Below, in pieces: positions 1-10,689 of a stretch of DNA of 64,000 nucleotides (position 1 is the first letter of the stretch; each line of letters starts with the position of its first letter). The DNA comes from Sipunculus nudus (taxonomy: Eukaryota > Annelida > Sipuncula > Golfingiida > Sipunculidae), in assembly GCA_026874595.1 (NCBI GenBank), contig CM049320.1, positions 40,794,714 to 40,858,713 on the forward strand, read 5' to 3'. A program made the position numbers and the translations under genes. The notes beneath the pieces are model-generated. The model had not been told where the DNA came from and did not search any database. It saw nothing but the letters and a program-made list of their open reading frames with translations.

Positions 1-1150
1 TTTCGCTCCTGCTGCCTCCTTTTGGCTACTGCCAGCTGTTCGTGGAGCAGCTAGCCTACTTAGTAAGCCTCCCAGTGAGGCTTACGAGCACTCTATTGAA
101 AATATTGGTGTGCGAGCGAGGACACAGATATTTAGTAAATCAAATAATAAGCTTAAAATAAACAAACGTGGGTCTTTACTGGGTGTGTGAACCATTTCTA
201 TTAAGTGAAAACGAGAAAATTTGCAGGTGGCTACCAGCCCCGCTTGGAACCATTGTTTTGCTTGCACTTTCTGTTTATTCACTAGATGGCACTATTTTAG
301 GGACCAGGCAGTAAATGTTATGCTTGGAATTAAGTTGAATTTCCATGATGAATGAGACTGAAACCAAACAGCCAATCAGAGGAAGGAATTTGAAAACTGG
401 TTTCTCCCCGTGTCCTTGACCCTAAAGCAACATGTCATGTTTGGTTAGAAACCTGCGAGCATCGCTTCTTAACTTTGAACCTGGATTATATGTTTCATTT
501 TCTTATTTGAGCAAGAAAACAAGTAAGGAGTCGCAGTTAAGGGTATGTTAGCTAGATTATGTTTGGTAATTTTTGGCCAAAGGAGGGACATTTAGTAATA
601 TCAGACAGGGCACCACAAGAATGCATGCAGTGCTTTCCGTCTCTGTATTATAGAGACGGACACTCTGTCTATGGAGCAGCATGATCTGTTGGCCTTGCAG
701 ACAGGCCAGTTGTAGCATGTAATTTCTGTCCATGCTGACATGTGTGGCTTCACTAAACTTTCTTACATCGGTCATGTTACGTGTACTAGTCAACAATGGG
801 GACCATGGCAACAACCGTCTGCCAGTCTGAAGCAGCGCAGTAGCATCTACCCACGCGCGCAGTTCCGTCGTCTTGATCGCAGACGGATCGGGGGCCGGTT
901 GCTGCGGGATCATCATGATCGCAGCCTTGTCGTTGACTGAGCTCTTCAGTGGGTAGCAGGGACCTCATTCGGACGTAAGGGGAACGCAGTTTGATCATAA
1001 ACGACGGTGTAGCAGCGCCATAAAACGTGGTAGGAACGGCATAAAACGACAATTGTACACGTCGTGCAAGCCTATTGAGAGCGGCAATGCCGTCACACAT
1101 GGCCGGTTTTTTCCCATGTTATTGGCGATCAACGCCGATCTGCTAGGTCG
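1..1150. other. Unassigned sequence, no supported gene
   Basis: Short open frames occur on both strands (557-916 and 786-1100 minus, 740-940 plus), but they overlap one another, lack recognisable motifs and have no splice-consistent partners. The part from about 820 to 1150 is richer in G+C than its surroundings. I see no repeat array or RNA gene here. Confidence 0.5.
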
Positions 1151-1216
1151 CCATGGTCGCCGTTAGGTCTCCTTCTCGTGTGATGGGGGCTTTACGACGA
1201 CAAAAAATTAATCTGG

Positions 1217-1570
1217 CTTGGCGACCTCTCCTTTATTACGACAACCCCATCATGACGACTTCTCCTGCACCACGACAATCCTGTCAAAACGGCCTCTCGG
1301 TAACCATGACGTCCCTGTCAAGACGATCTTTTGGTTACCACGCCAACCATGTTAAGACTTCTCCTGCACCACGCCAATCCGTCAAGATGAATTCTCCGGT
1401 ACCACGACAATCCTTTCCAGATATGACTGCCCTGTCAAGACGACCTCTCCGGTACCATGACAACCCTGTCAGGACGACTTTTCTGGCACCACGACAACCC
1501 TGTCAAGATGACTTCTACGGTACCGCGACGACCCTGTCAAAACGACCGCTCCTTTACCAATGCCACCGAT
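1217..1570. repeat. 34-bp minisatellite, about 10 degenerate units
   Basis: Successive units share the pattern ACYTCTCCGGTACCAYGACA followed by ACCCTGTCAAGACG. Three consecutive units near 1440-1541 are exactly 34 bp long, and others vary by a few bases. Because three units make 102 bp, a frame free of stops runs through the array, giving a 161-codon plus-strand open frame (1153-1638) whose peptide repeats every 34 residues (PRQS, RRS/RRP blocks). That periodicity shows the open frame is a by-product of the repeat and not a gene. Confidence 0.8.
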
Positions 1571-1639
1571 CGAGACAGCACGACAACCTGGCGGTCCAGC
1601 TTGGACAGTGTTCCATTTTAGGAATCCCTGCCAGCTAAC

Positions 1640-4600
1640 TACGTTTCCGTTACATTAATAGTCACGGTAATCCAGAAAGGTTTGAGACTGACGACTGTTT
1701 TTTTTTTTAAGCCCTCTTATTTCTTCTCTCTTTCTCTATATTGTATGAGCTAATACCACGCTCAACTGGACTCCTCCTACGCCTAGCCCGGAGTCACGAC
1801 GTATACAGAAACAGCAAGTACGTGGTTGGGAAAAAAACCTAGCTTGCAATAAAGATTTGTGTCAGAGGAGATGACTACAACAAAAAAAAGTTTCGGCGTT
1901 TTGCATCGAATAGATCACAACTGATGTGTTTCTGTGAGCTGAACCTCTGGGAAACTATTTCCTGGTTTTGTAGACTCCTGGCTGTTTTTATGTAGGAGGA
2001 GCTACGTGATCCCTGCATGTACAAGGGGCGTAAACATCGGTTTATTTGTCAACAAGTAATTTTAAGCGACAGGGACCTGTACAGGAGGACACGTATAAAG
2101 GTCACGTGATCATTAATCAATTTTGAACCACTGTTTATCCTTCATCCTTGCAGGAACTCTCATCAGAACAAGCACGGATTTCACATATGATCAACACCTC
2201 ATAGAAATACACCGATTGTTCAGGTTTTATCAACCCCGAATCCGAATATATTAGGGAATTTAAATAAAACATTTTGATCTATGACAGCAATGATATCATT
2301 AAATTTTGTAATTTGAGAGCAGTGGTTTATGCACCAAGCGTCACTACATTGGTCAACGTTCATTTCTTTCGATATTCATTAATCTCTCACGATTGTTCAT
2401 CACTGCCAACATTTTCATTACCTTTATTTGACATACACTGTATAAGAATGAGGGATCTACTGTTTTGAGTTGCTTCATATTCGCGTGGTTATATATTTGC
2501 GATAATCACATCTTTACTATTGCGCGCTGGTTTCATTTTTTTCGACTTACCATAGATTAACTTAAACAATATACACAACCATTATTATATCAATAACCTA
2601 ATATGCATGCATAATCTTTACCAAAAAAAAATGTACGAGGATCCTTGGGAATATCGAACAGGTGAACATTCCTCATTCAGTAGATGCAGAAATAAAAGAG
2701 AATTGATATAGGTTTGAAATTTTTTGTAATACGGGATGTTGCTAGTGCAGCTTCTCGTGTAGTTGGAGGAGAAAAACGACTCGCTGGCGCAGCATGAAGC
2801 CCGTTTGCGCAGGCAAGCGTGATTCAGTGCCCACACTGCAGTGTTGAACAAATGGTCTGGTCTGGCCGGACGCTGAATTCACTAGTTGTTTGCCTTCAGT
2901 TTTTCAAGCAGGCAGTCATTTACTGCCTCCACACACGAGAGTATCGGTATAAGCGATATATTACAGTAAACATAAAACATATGCAAATATTGGCGCTACC
3001 GGCAGAAAATTCTTGCGATACTATTGAGACAATAAAATAAATTACTGTTCATCTGTATAGCTGTGGCGTCTTGTTCACGTTAGTTTTATTTTCGCGATAA
3101 TTTCTGTTTCGCGACTATCGCGAATTCGAAACCTACGCAAACAACAAGCAAACAACAGTATGCCTGCGCTTGTGTATTGCATTCGTTGTTGTTGTACCGG
3201 CCACAGTGGCAGTATTGTTCTTGTAGATTACAATGTATTAGTGAGCCTGAAACTAATCAATGATAACATAGGATCTTTTTAACAACTGACCAAAGGTCGA
3301 TATCTTCGGACTTTAACCATTCATGCGGAATATTCCATCAAAGTGCATCTCATATTTCTCAGTGCTGCCGAAAAAAGCATTCATGCCGGAATTACGTGGT
3401 TGCCTCCTGTGAAGCTATTGTTAAAGTCATACATCATTGAAACCATAATAAGCGCTGCTGACTTGAAGCAGGTCTAGGGACCTATCCAAGTCCGACAAAC
3501 GAACAAAAGTGTCCTTGTAAAATCCAGGTTATTCTTCTTTATAACGGTAATTTTGAATAAACCACAATAAACTGGCTAAGCTGCGGACACGGCCGTGTAT
3601 ATTGACTAAATATGGCGCGACTCTTTCAGCTGGAGGCTATAATTTAGTCCAATATATCATTGGATATCTCGTGTATAGCATCTTGTTATTGTACACCGGT
3701 AGTAAACGTGATATAGAATATTTACGGTGGCCTTGTTTGGTGGCGTGGCTGCCTGGCCAGGGGCGCCTCGGTTCGCCCATCGCATGACCTCACGGGTGAT
3801 AAATCCAAATAAACGTCAACCGGAGCTAACAAACTCGTTTTTTATGTAGAGCCAACTGTTTTATCCTCTGGCCAAAGACGGCTAGAGGGAGGACAATCGA
3901 ATCATGAAAAAAATCCCCCAGGGTACTATGATGTCCCTTTGTGTAAGGTAATTGGCATGTTTACGGCATTATTATTGGCGAGATGGTGTCCGTGCCTTAC
4001 AGAACTGTCTGCTACGGGGAGCAAAAATAAACAGTATGGACATTAGAGGGCAGCGGTAATTAAACCGACCGTATTTACGCCATAAATACATGCTGGTCTT
4101 GGGCATCGTTTCGTTGTAATGTCACTCCCTTCTAACCTGTTCAGAAGACTTGATTGCGTTAAGGATGCAGCATTAATATTGAACCCATAAATAATTTTAT
4201 TAAAACTGAAATTCTGAAATTGAATTATGATTTCAAAGGACAAACATCCTAACACCGATGAAGACTTCAGTCGTTTAATTTGGACAACAAAGTTCATGTG
4301 TAAAATATGTGGGTTTCAATTCATGAGGATTAACAATTCGACTGCTTGCAACAGTAATGTTTGTATATATATGGTTTTACGAACATTAGACTTTGTCAAG
4401 GATTCAAAGCCGGGAGACAGTGACTTCGAATTTCAGCCGAGGCGGGGAGATTTTTCACGGTCTCCCTCCCCCATGGTTAGCGCTCTGTAGGCTAAATGGG
4501 AATACCGTGCACAACGGTTCAATCGATTGTACGTCCCAGCAATGGGAATGATTACACACCCAAGGCCCACAGGTGCAGCAGTCATCGGGCCTGGTTAACA

Positions 4601-4828
4601 CAAGGATATAAAAATGAGAAGAAGCGTGTGTTACTGCCCTGTCACGTATTCCGAAACCGGAATGTAAATCTGCAGCTGCTATACTTAGTAAAGCTAGCGT
4701 TAAAAATTGGAGGCGGTTACCTCCAACAAAAACTAGAATACGGGTAGTCGACAAGCGACTACGTGTATCCGCCGAAACTAGAGTTGGACGGGTGAAGTGA
4801 GGAATTGATTTGTGGCAAGGGAAATAGA
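1640..4828. other. Unassigned sequence with scattered short repeats
   Basis: No coding segment could be supported. The short open frames (2274-2468, 2618-2851 minus, 2819-3040, 3602-3787, 4043-4297 minus, 4227-4490) show no domain motif. A TCGCGA-type repeat lies at 3090-3130. The minus-strand open frame 4455-4955 runs into the repeat block that follows and has no recognisable content. Confidence 0.45.
3090..3130 (-). repeat. TCGCGA-rich short dispersed repeat
   Basis: The sequence TTCGCGATAATTTCTG followed by TTCGCGACTATCGCGAA contains three CGCGA cores within 40 bp. Related plus-orientation copies occur at 32262-32301 and 34520-34577, and a weaker one near 31890. The family resembles short NCGCGA repeats that I associate with bivalve genomes (recollection). 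Confidence 0.5.
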
Positions 4829-5363
4829 CAGATGTGTTGCATATAAGCATGGATGTCTGCAGCCGAAATGTGTATGTAGGTGGCGCCACCTGCCACAAAA
4901 TCCGGAAAATTATCCAAGTTGTATAAAATTGCAAGATTTTAGGCATAGAAGTCAAACCACTGCCGAGATATGAGTGATTTTATCCCACGACAGACAAACA
5001 GACGGACGCTGTGCAGAAATGGTTACAGGTGGCGCCATCAGTTTCACGAATGATAGAGAGCTATTTGAGATCTATACACATGCAAAATTCAGTAGCTTGA
5101 ACGGGAAAGTAGATGGCGCCACCTGCCATAAAATTAAGAAAACTATCAAAGATGTATATACATGCAAAATTTTAGGCAGATAAGTCAAACCACTGCCGAC
5201 CTATGAGTTATTTTATCCAACGGCAGACAAATAGACGGACGCTGTGTAAAAAATGTTGCAAGTGGCGCCACCAGTTTTGCGTATGATAAAAAGCTATGTG
5301 AGATCTCAACACATGCAAAATTTCAGGAGGATATGTCAAACCAGTCCTGAGATATAAGCTTGG
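4829..5363 (+). repeat. Tandem duplication of a 233-bp unit with TGGCGCCA boxes
   Basis: Two boxes alternate: TGGCGCCACCTGCCA at 4881 and again at 5114, and GTGGCGCCATCAGTTT near 5030 with a counterpart near 5263. Both pairs are 233 bp apart. Each unit also contains GTCAAACCACTGCCGA and GACAGACAAACAGACGGACG. The block is flanked by matching ATATAAGC(A/T)TGGATGTCTG segments near 4841 and 5352. The GGTGGCGCCACC box and the GACGGAC tract are shared with the larger arrays at 7.5, 10.7 and 21.3 kb, so this is probably a diverged relative. Confidence 0.8.
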
Positions 5364-5399
5364 ATGTCTGTTCCTCATGAACACAGCTTAATCCGACGA

Positions 5400-7480
5400 A
5401 GGTTTCCCTACCTGCTGATCTCCATCGCCTTTTTATGAGATGAAGTGTACATGTCCAACTAACAGGTTTATTACTTTGTTCTTATTCAGGTGATTCTGGT
5501 ATTCAGCAACAGGGAAACTATTTATTCAGATAATTGAGCCAAAGTGAAAGAGGTTTGCTTCGGAAATGTATTTCTTGTGAGTCTGCAATTAAGTCTACGT
5601 CAGTTCAAAGAAATATTTCCCATAATTATACTTACAAGCGGTATAACTTAACTTCGACACGCGGCTTGTGACAGTCAGGTTTAAATGTGTGGCCGCCAGG
5701 ATTGACTTTGAAATACGTGCGAGGAATAACGCAGTCAGTTTCTTAAGTTGGGACAAAAACACGACACGAAGATGCTCCGAAGACACCCCCAACGGGTGAA
5801 TCTGTCTGCGGAGAGAGTTTCGTGGTATTATCGACCGAGATTAATCCGGAATAACACTCTTGTGTGACCACGCCCGGCAAAGTGGGTATGAGTAGGATAG
5901 ACTCCTGAGAGGGGCATAATGAAAGCTTAATCAGAAATCATCAACTGTTGGGCGTGTTAACTGGTGCAGTTGCATCGATTGCTCTCCGCATGGAGAGGCC
6001 AAACATAATGACCACTGTCTCAGAGGGACACATATTCCGAGGTTGTATATCACGGGGATTATGATATTTCACGTCGTTATCTACAACTTCCTGGTATGTT
6101 CTAGGTTCGGGATGGCTTGGGATATCGTTGATATATAAGGGACGCTGTTTAAAAATCAAGTTGCGTCTAAGATAGGCACCTCAATAAACCTGATTAATGG
6201 ATCTGCCTTATAGCTTCAGGCGATTTGTCAGTTTTAAGTAGTTCGAGCGCGGTATGGTCCAATTGACAGCTGTGGGTTGAGGCAGGAGTAAAATTGTGAG
6301 CGTACATTAGCTTACGGCTTTTGGTTCTCCAATACACCTAGTCTAATCTCCAGGGGTTAGTACATGTCCATCACAAATGTACAAAGTTACATGTGATTTA
6401 ATAGTTGTGTATATATGGTCTTTCGGAAGAAAATGAAAGACAAACCAAAATGTGTAAAATTTTTGCTCTAATACGCCCATGAAGATATACCCTTACCCAA
6501 AATTAAGAATATATGAAAAAAAAATTTTCACAATAACTCGACCAATTCCCATCGAAAACTAACAAATAACTTATCTATACCCAATTCGTCAGGGTCAAAG
6601 ATCATGATAAAAAAGATTCCTTTGAGATTGGAGTCTTCAAAATCTCATAAATATGCAAATTAGGTCCAATTCGTCTTTGAATCGGGTCATTTAGTATACA
6701 AAATTAATGTATAATTAATATGAAATTTCATACAAAAATTGAAGGAGCTTAATTGGTTGGAATGTTAAATCTTATCATTCACGAGTGCCATCATTATAAG
6801 TTGGGCTAAGAAGGAACATACCACGTATTAATAAATTAATTTGAATTGAAAACAAAACTGAAAATATGAAAACCTTCATGGCTCAAGCCACAAGTATCAT
6901 CGTTCAGTAAACAGAGAATGAAAATACAAATGACCACTCTCCAATTGCATTCCCCACTACCACCTAGCGTGACAAGATTGTGCTCTAATATCAGGAACCA
7001 GCTAGAGACTGCACACCTCCGCCAACTTTCTGGATAACCAGACCCGGCATATTACCAGTGTTTTGATAAAGATGTGGTATGTGTTAAGTAAATGCAGGTC
7101 GTATATGAATTCAAGACAAGAGAAAAGTGTTTTACGGTTCATAAATTAGGTCAAACTTTTTGAACATTGCAAGTGATTGAAACATTCTGAAATTTACCAC
7201 TATTGTTTCGCCTAACTCCACCACAAACATATCACATGGAAACAAAGAAAAATTAGCATCATGATCTAGATTACCAGTTTGGCCTCAGTGTATCACCGGT
7301 ACCATCTATAAATTAAATCAAAATCTGTACATAACTCAATCTTCTTGCAGACCCAACAATTGCGACAATTAATAAAACCCCCTGGAAGGGTTATAATAAA
7401 GGCATCAGATAATGTTGCACCATTTAAATTCTGATAAAGCATCTTGCACCGAACAGATTGCAGCTGAATAAGAGGAATTT
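5400..7480. other. Unassigned AT-rich sequence
   Basis: No gene or clear array. The minus-strand open frames at 5595-5792, 5941-6159 and 7293-7598 have no recognisable motif, and the last runs into the repeat element that follows. A CCTCCGCCAA stretch near 7018 may be a small minus-strand fragment of the dispersed family best seen at 63.6 kb, but the match is too short to be sure. Confidence 0.4.
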
Positions 7481-7489
7481 TTCTCATAT

Positions 7490-7900
7490 GCTGTAGTTTT
7501 AAACTTAGCTGACTGAAAGTCATCTGAGCTATAGCGATCACTCTTTGTCCGTGGTCCGGTGAGCCGTCCGGCCGTCCGGTTTTCGGTAAACAAGGCACAA
7601 ACTTTTAACTGAATAACCATAGAGGTCCATAAAAAAAACTCCACGGAAACCTGAAATTAGGTCACTGCAACCTGTATCCTCTGAGCTATGGGGCTCGAAA
7701 CTAACCCCCAGAATAATTACAAATTTGATAAAGACTTAAGCTCCATTATCTGAATAACTAATGCATTGATTGCCATGATTCTTTTCATGAATATTGATTA
7801 TGGAGTGTTTCATCAGTTCCTGTAGACTTGTGGTGCCACCTGTATATTTACTAATTTTTATGATTTTTTTTCTCCATTTTTGTGAGAAAAATAATGGAAA
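7490..7900 (-). mobile_element. Single-unit copy of the GGTGGC-box tandem element
   Basis: Read on the minus strand, this copy has the landmarks of the 10.7-13.1 kb array in the same order: an AGGTGGCACCAC-type box (plus-strand GTGGTGCCACCTG near 7831), a segment about cATGATcAATA, a block about AGCTATGGGGC, a block about AGGTCTCxGTTACC, the GTGCCTTGTT segment, a GGACGGCCGGACGG tract and a terminal hairpin. The hairpin is at 7502-7530, with arms of 13 nt, a 3-nt loop and 10 of 13 pairs. Only one internal unit is present. No protein is encoded, so it must be non-autonomous if mobile. Confidence 0.75.
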
Positions 7901-7909
7901 CAGCAGTAG

Positions 7910-10685
7910 GCCTACACAAAAGAATTCAGAAGTGCCCACACATTCTTATCATGAGTAGACAGAATTAATTAAGACCTCATTAGCTGATCTCCACGCCATC
8001 TCCTCTAAAACGTTGAAAACCTTTGGAAAAGACGGACAGAGAAGTCAATCATAGCTACTGATGTCAAAAACACAATCGACTGAATCTGGCATAATGGCCT
8101 CTGTTCAGCTTGGATCCCAAGGATCCAAAGGTAATTTGCATATGTGGGTTGCACTTATTGGTCGGAGCATGATGTTTACCTGTTTTGATGTATTTGACTC
8201 GAACAGTGGGCAAGTATTCGAAAAGACTGGACAAAGGAGCATTGAGGAAAGCAATTAAGATCATAAGGGTAGAACCATAGTTTTAAAAGGTAAGGTACGA
8301 AGCATCGTACGCTATGTTTGCTTATCTCTGGTATGCTCCACAGTGTTTTAAGCCAGTTCGTTCCCTTATAGAGCAAGATTCTTAGGATTATAGGAGTAGA
8401 CGGAGATACTAGTCATGACACGTTACCGTTAAGCAGCTGACATCAGAGCCAATAGGTTGCTGCAGCAAATTTGCTGTGCAAAATACACGCCAACGTCACC
8501 CCCTTGCTACTTTTGTGCCTTGCTACATTTTATCTTGCAGATGGGCTCTACACGATCAAGTATAGCCATGTATAATCAAGCTGTGTCTATGTCTGATAAA
8601 AGAACCGTCGTGTTGTTTGGAAGTTGTCTCAACTGTGCCATCAGAATTTGGAAAAGCCTTCAAGAAGAAGTCTTTTGGTAAAATCTGCATGGATGAGTCC
8701 AAGCATTAAAGAGTCAAAGCACAACAACTATCATTTCTGTGAATAAAATCTGCAGGCTTAATTTAACTTTGGTGAAAGGGAGTAACTGTCTGCTGTAAAT
8801 TGAGTCTATGCCTCGATTTCAATGGACCCGTGACTTGTGTTCCAGCTTAACTTTGTCCATACATTGTCAGAAAACATTATCGTTTTCTTATTTCAAAGTT
8901 TTGAGCCAGGTTTTTCATCTTGCAGTCTCTATAAACAATGAGCCTTCAAGTATTCCTGCCATCATTTCGAGCAGAGATATCTGGATTTTTCATCGCTGAG
9001 CATCTGTGAACCACCTATTGCCTTTATGTAGCAAGTACTTAATCAACATCTTCGACCTGGATATTGTTTACAATTACATATGAATTGAAACACAATCAGT
9101 TGAAAAGTTTTTTTTTCTTCTTCTATGGCTTTGAGGGCGCATAAAAATTTACCCAAGGAGCTGAACACACATTAGATACATTTTATAATATGATTTATAT
9201 ATTATTATTGTTATATATGAGAAAATACATTCGCGTATTTTCTGAAAGTAGACGGTGACTGCAGGTTATGCATTAACTTTGTTTCATTGTTGTGAACCAA
9301 GTGCAATGCTGGTCGTTAGTGACTATGTAGAGTAAAGATGGCCTTGTCGGACTGTTCAGTATTAGCTTCTCAAACCGCTGTTTTTTTTTTGTATGTCGGC
9401 CAGAGTGTACATTTGTTCATTGGTTTTCTGTTGCCAGATTACAAAGCCTCCATTGTTATGCCCCACGACACTGCTGATGTTATAGCTGTCTTACTGTTCT
9501 TTGTGCTCATCTTCCATCAAGAGTTTCTTAAAGAAAATGATAGCCAGGCTCACTGAAAGGCAGCAGCAACCCTCCTTATTCTTCCTGCGATGCTGGGTCC
9601 AAATGAGCAGATTGCAAGAAATTACCAAAACGGCTCTGTTATAAACTTTTGTAATGATTTAACATGCAGAAAAACATTTTTGTGGAATGTTTTAGATTCT
9701 AGGAGCAAAACCAGGCATTTACAAGAACTTCAAAGATATCAATATTACTTCGCTAAATCAACCTAACACTAGACTCTGTCTTCGTCAAGACAGATGGGGA
9801 TCAATGGATGCATGTAAGTTAATGGTGTTTTTTGTTGCAAATGCGCTTGTGAAACGTTCCCTTTTCAAACAGTCCTGTCAGATCTTCTCTTTTCTAGAAG
9901 AGATAAAAAGCAGAAAACTTAAACGTCCTTGGAAATGATTGATAAATTGCGTTCTTTAATGATACTAACTGGTAGGCCGCAGTGGTGTATGGACATTTAT
10001 AATAGTTGCATTTCGAAGAGGGGAGGGGAATAGTAATGTTTATATCGCACATGATTAAAGGTAAATAAATACCTACTTACACTTAAAGAAACAGAATTAT
10101 TGAAAGAAAGGAGAAATCAGTCTACATTTCACAACATATCAGCGCCACTTATGGCGTCAAGGTTATAGGTCATTGCATAAAGAATATCAGTTGACATCTG
10201 CTGATTGTCAAAAGAATTGTTGGACGGCACAAGATTTGCTAACCTGAATCAGAATCAAATTGCTTTGAGATTTAAATGAGCCCAATCACCTATAAAGCAT
10301 GTGGAGTTAACACGAAAAAAAGTGTCTTCCCTTTAAAATAAATCTGTACCTGCCAAAATATTGCCCTGAAACCGTCTGTCTACTCCTGTAAATGAGTGTT
10401 AAAAACAGTGTACCGGGCGCGATCCCAGGTGTAAACATAAACACAGTGCATCGGGCCGTGTGCCGCGCAGAGCCACAACACGTACCAATCAGGAGATGCC
10501 CTGACTGACTTTGCTAAAAAACAAGTGACCCATGGGTCATGACGCTCAGCTGTCTGGGAAGAGATTCGCAAAAGGAAATTTTATCATCTGAATGGTAGTA
10601 TATACCCATTCAACTGAAGCATCAAATAGATTAATCAACAGGCCAAGATTGTGTCTGTGTTTATATATATAATTTATATTTATAT
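7910..10685. other. Unassigned sequence
   Basis: No supported gene. The open frames (8061-8258, 8176-8376 minus, 8457-8681, 8808-8999, 9338-9556, 10380-10571 minus) are short, mutually overlapping or isolated, and motif-free. There are no arrays, only low-complexity T and A runs. Confidence 0.4.
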
Positions 10686-10689
10686 TTAT

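Noticed and set aside
1153-1638. 161-codon plus-strand open frame
   Set aside because: It is generated by the 34-bp minisatellite, the peptide repeats every 34 residues, and no domain is visible.
4455-4955. 166-codon minus-strand open frame
   Set aside because: No recognisable motif, a partial overlap with the 233-bp repeat block, and an opposite-strand open frame of similar quality in the same place.
10380-10571. Minus-strand open frame with tryptophan and cysteine residues
   Set aside because: It is short, shows no domain or splice-compatible neighbours, and matches the background length of open frames in this window.
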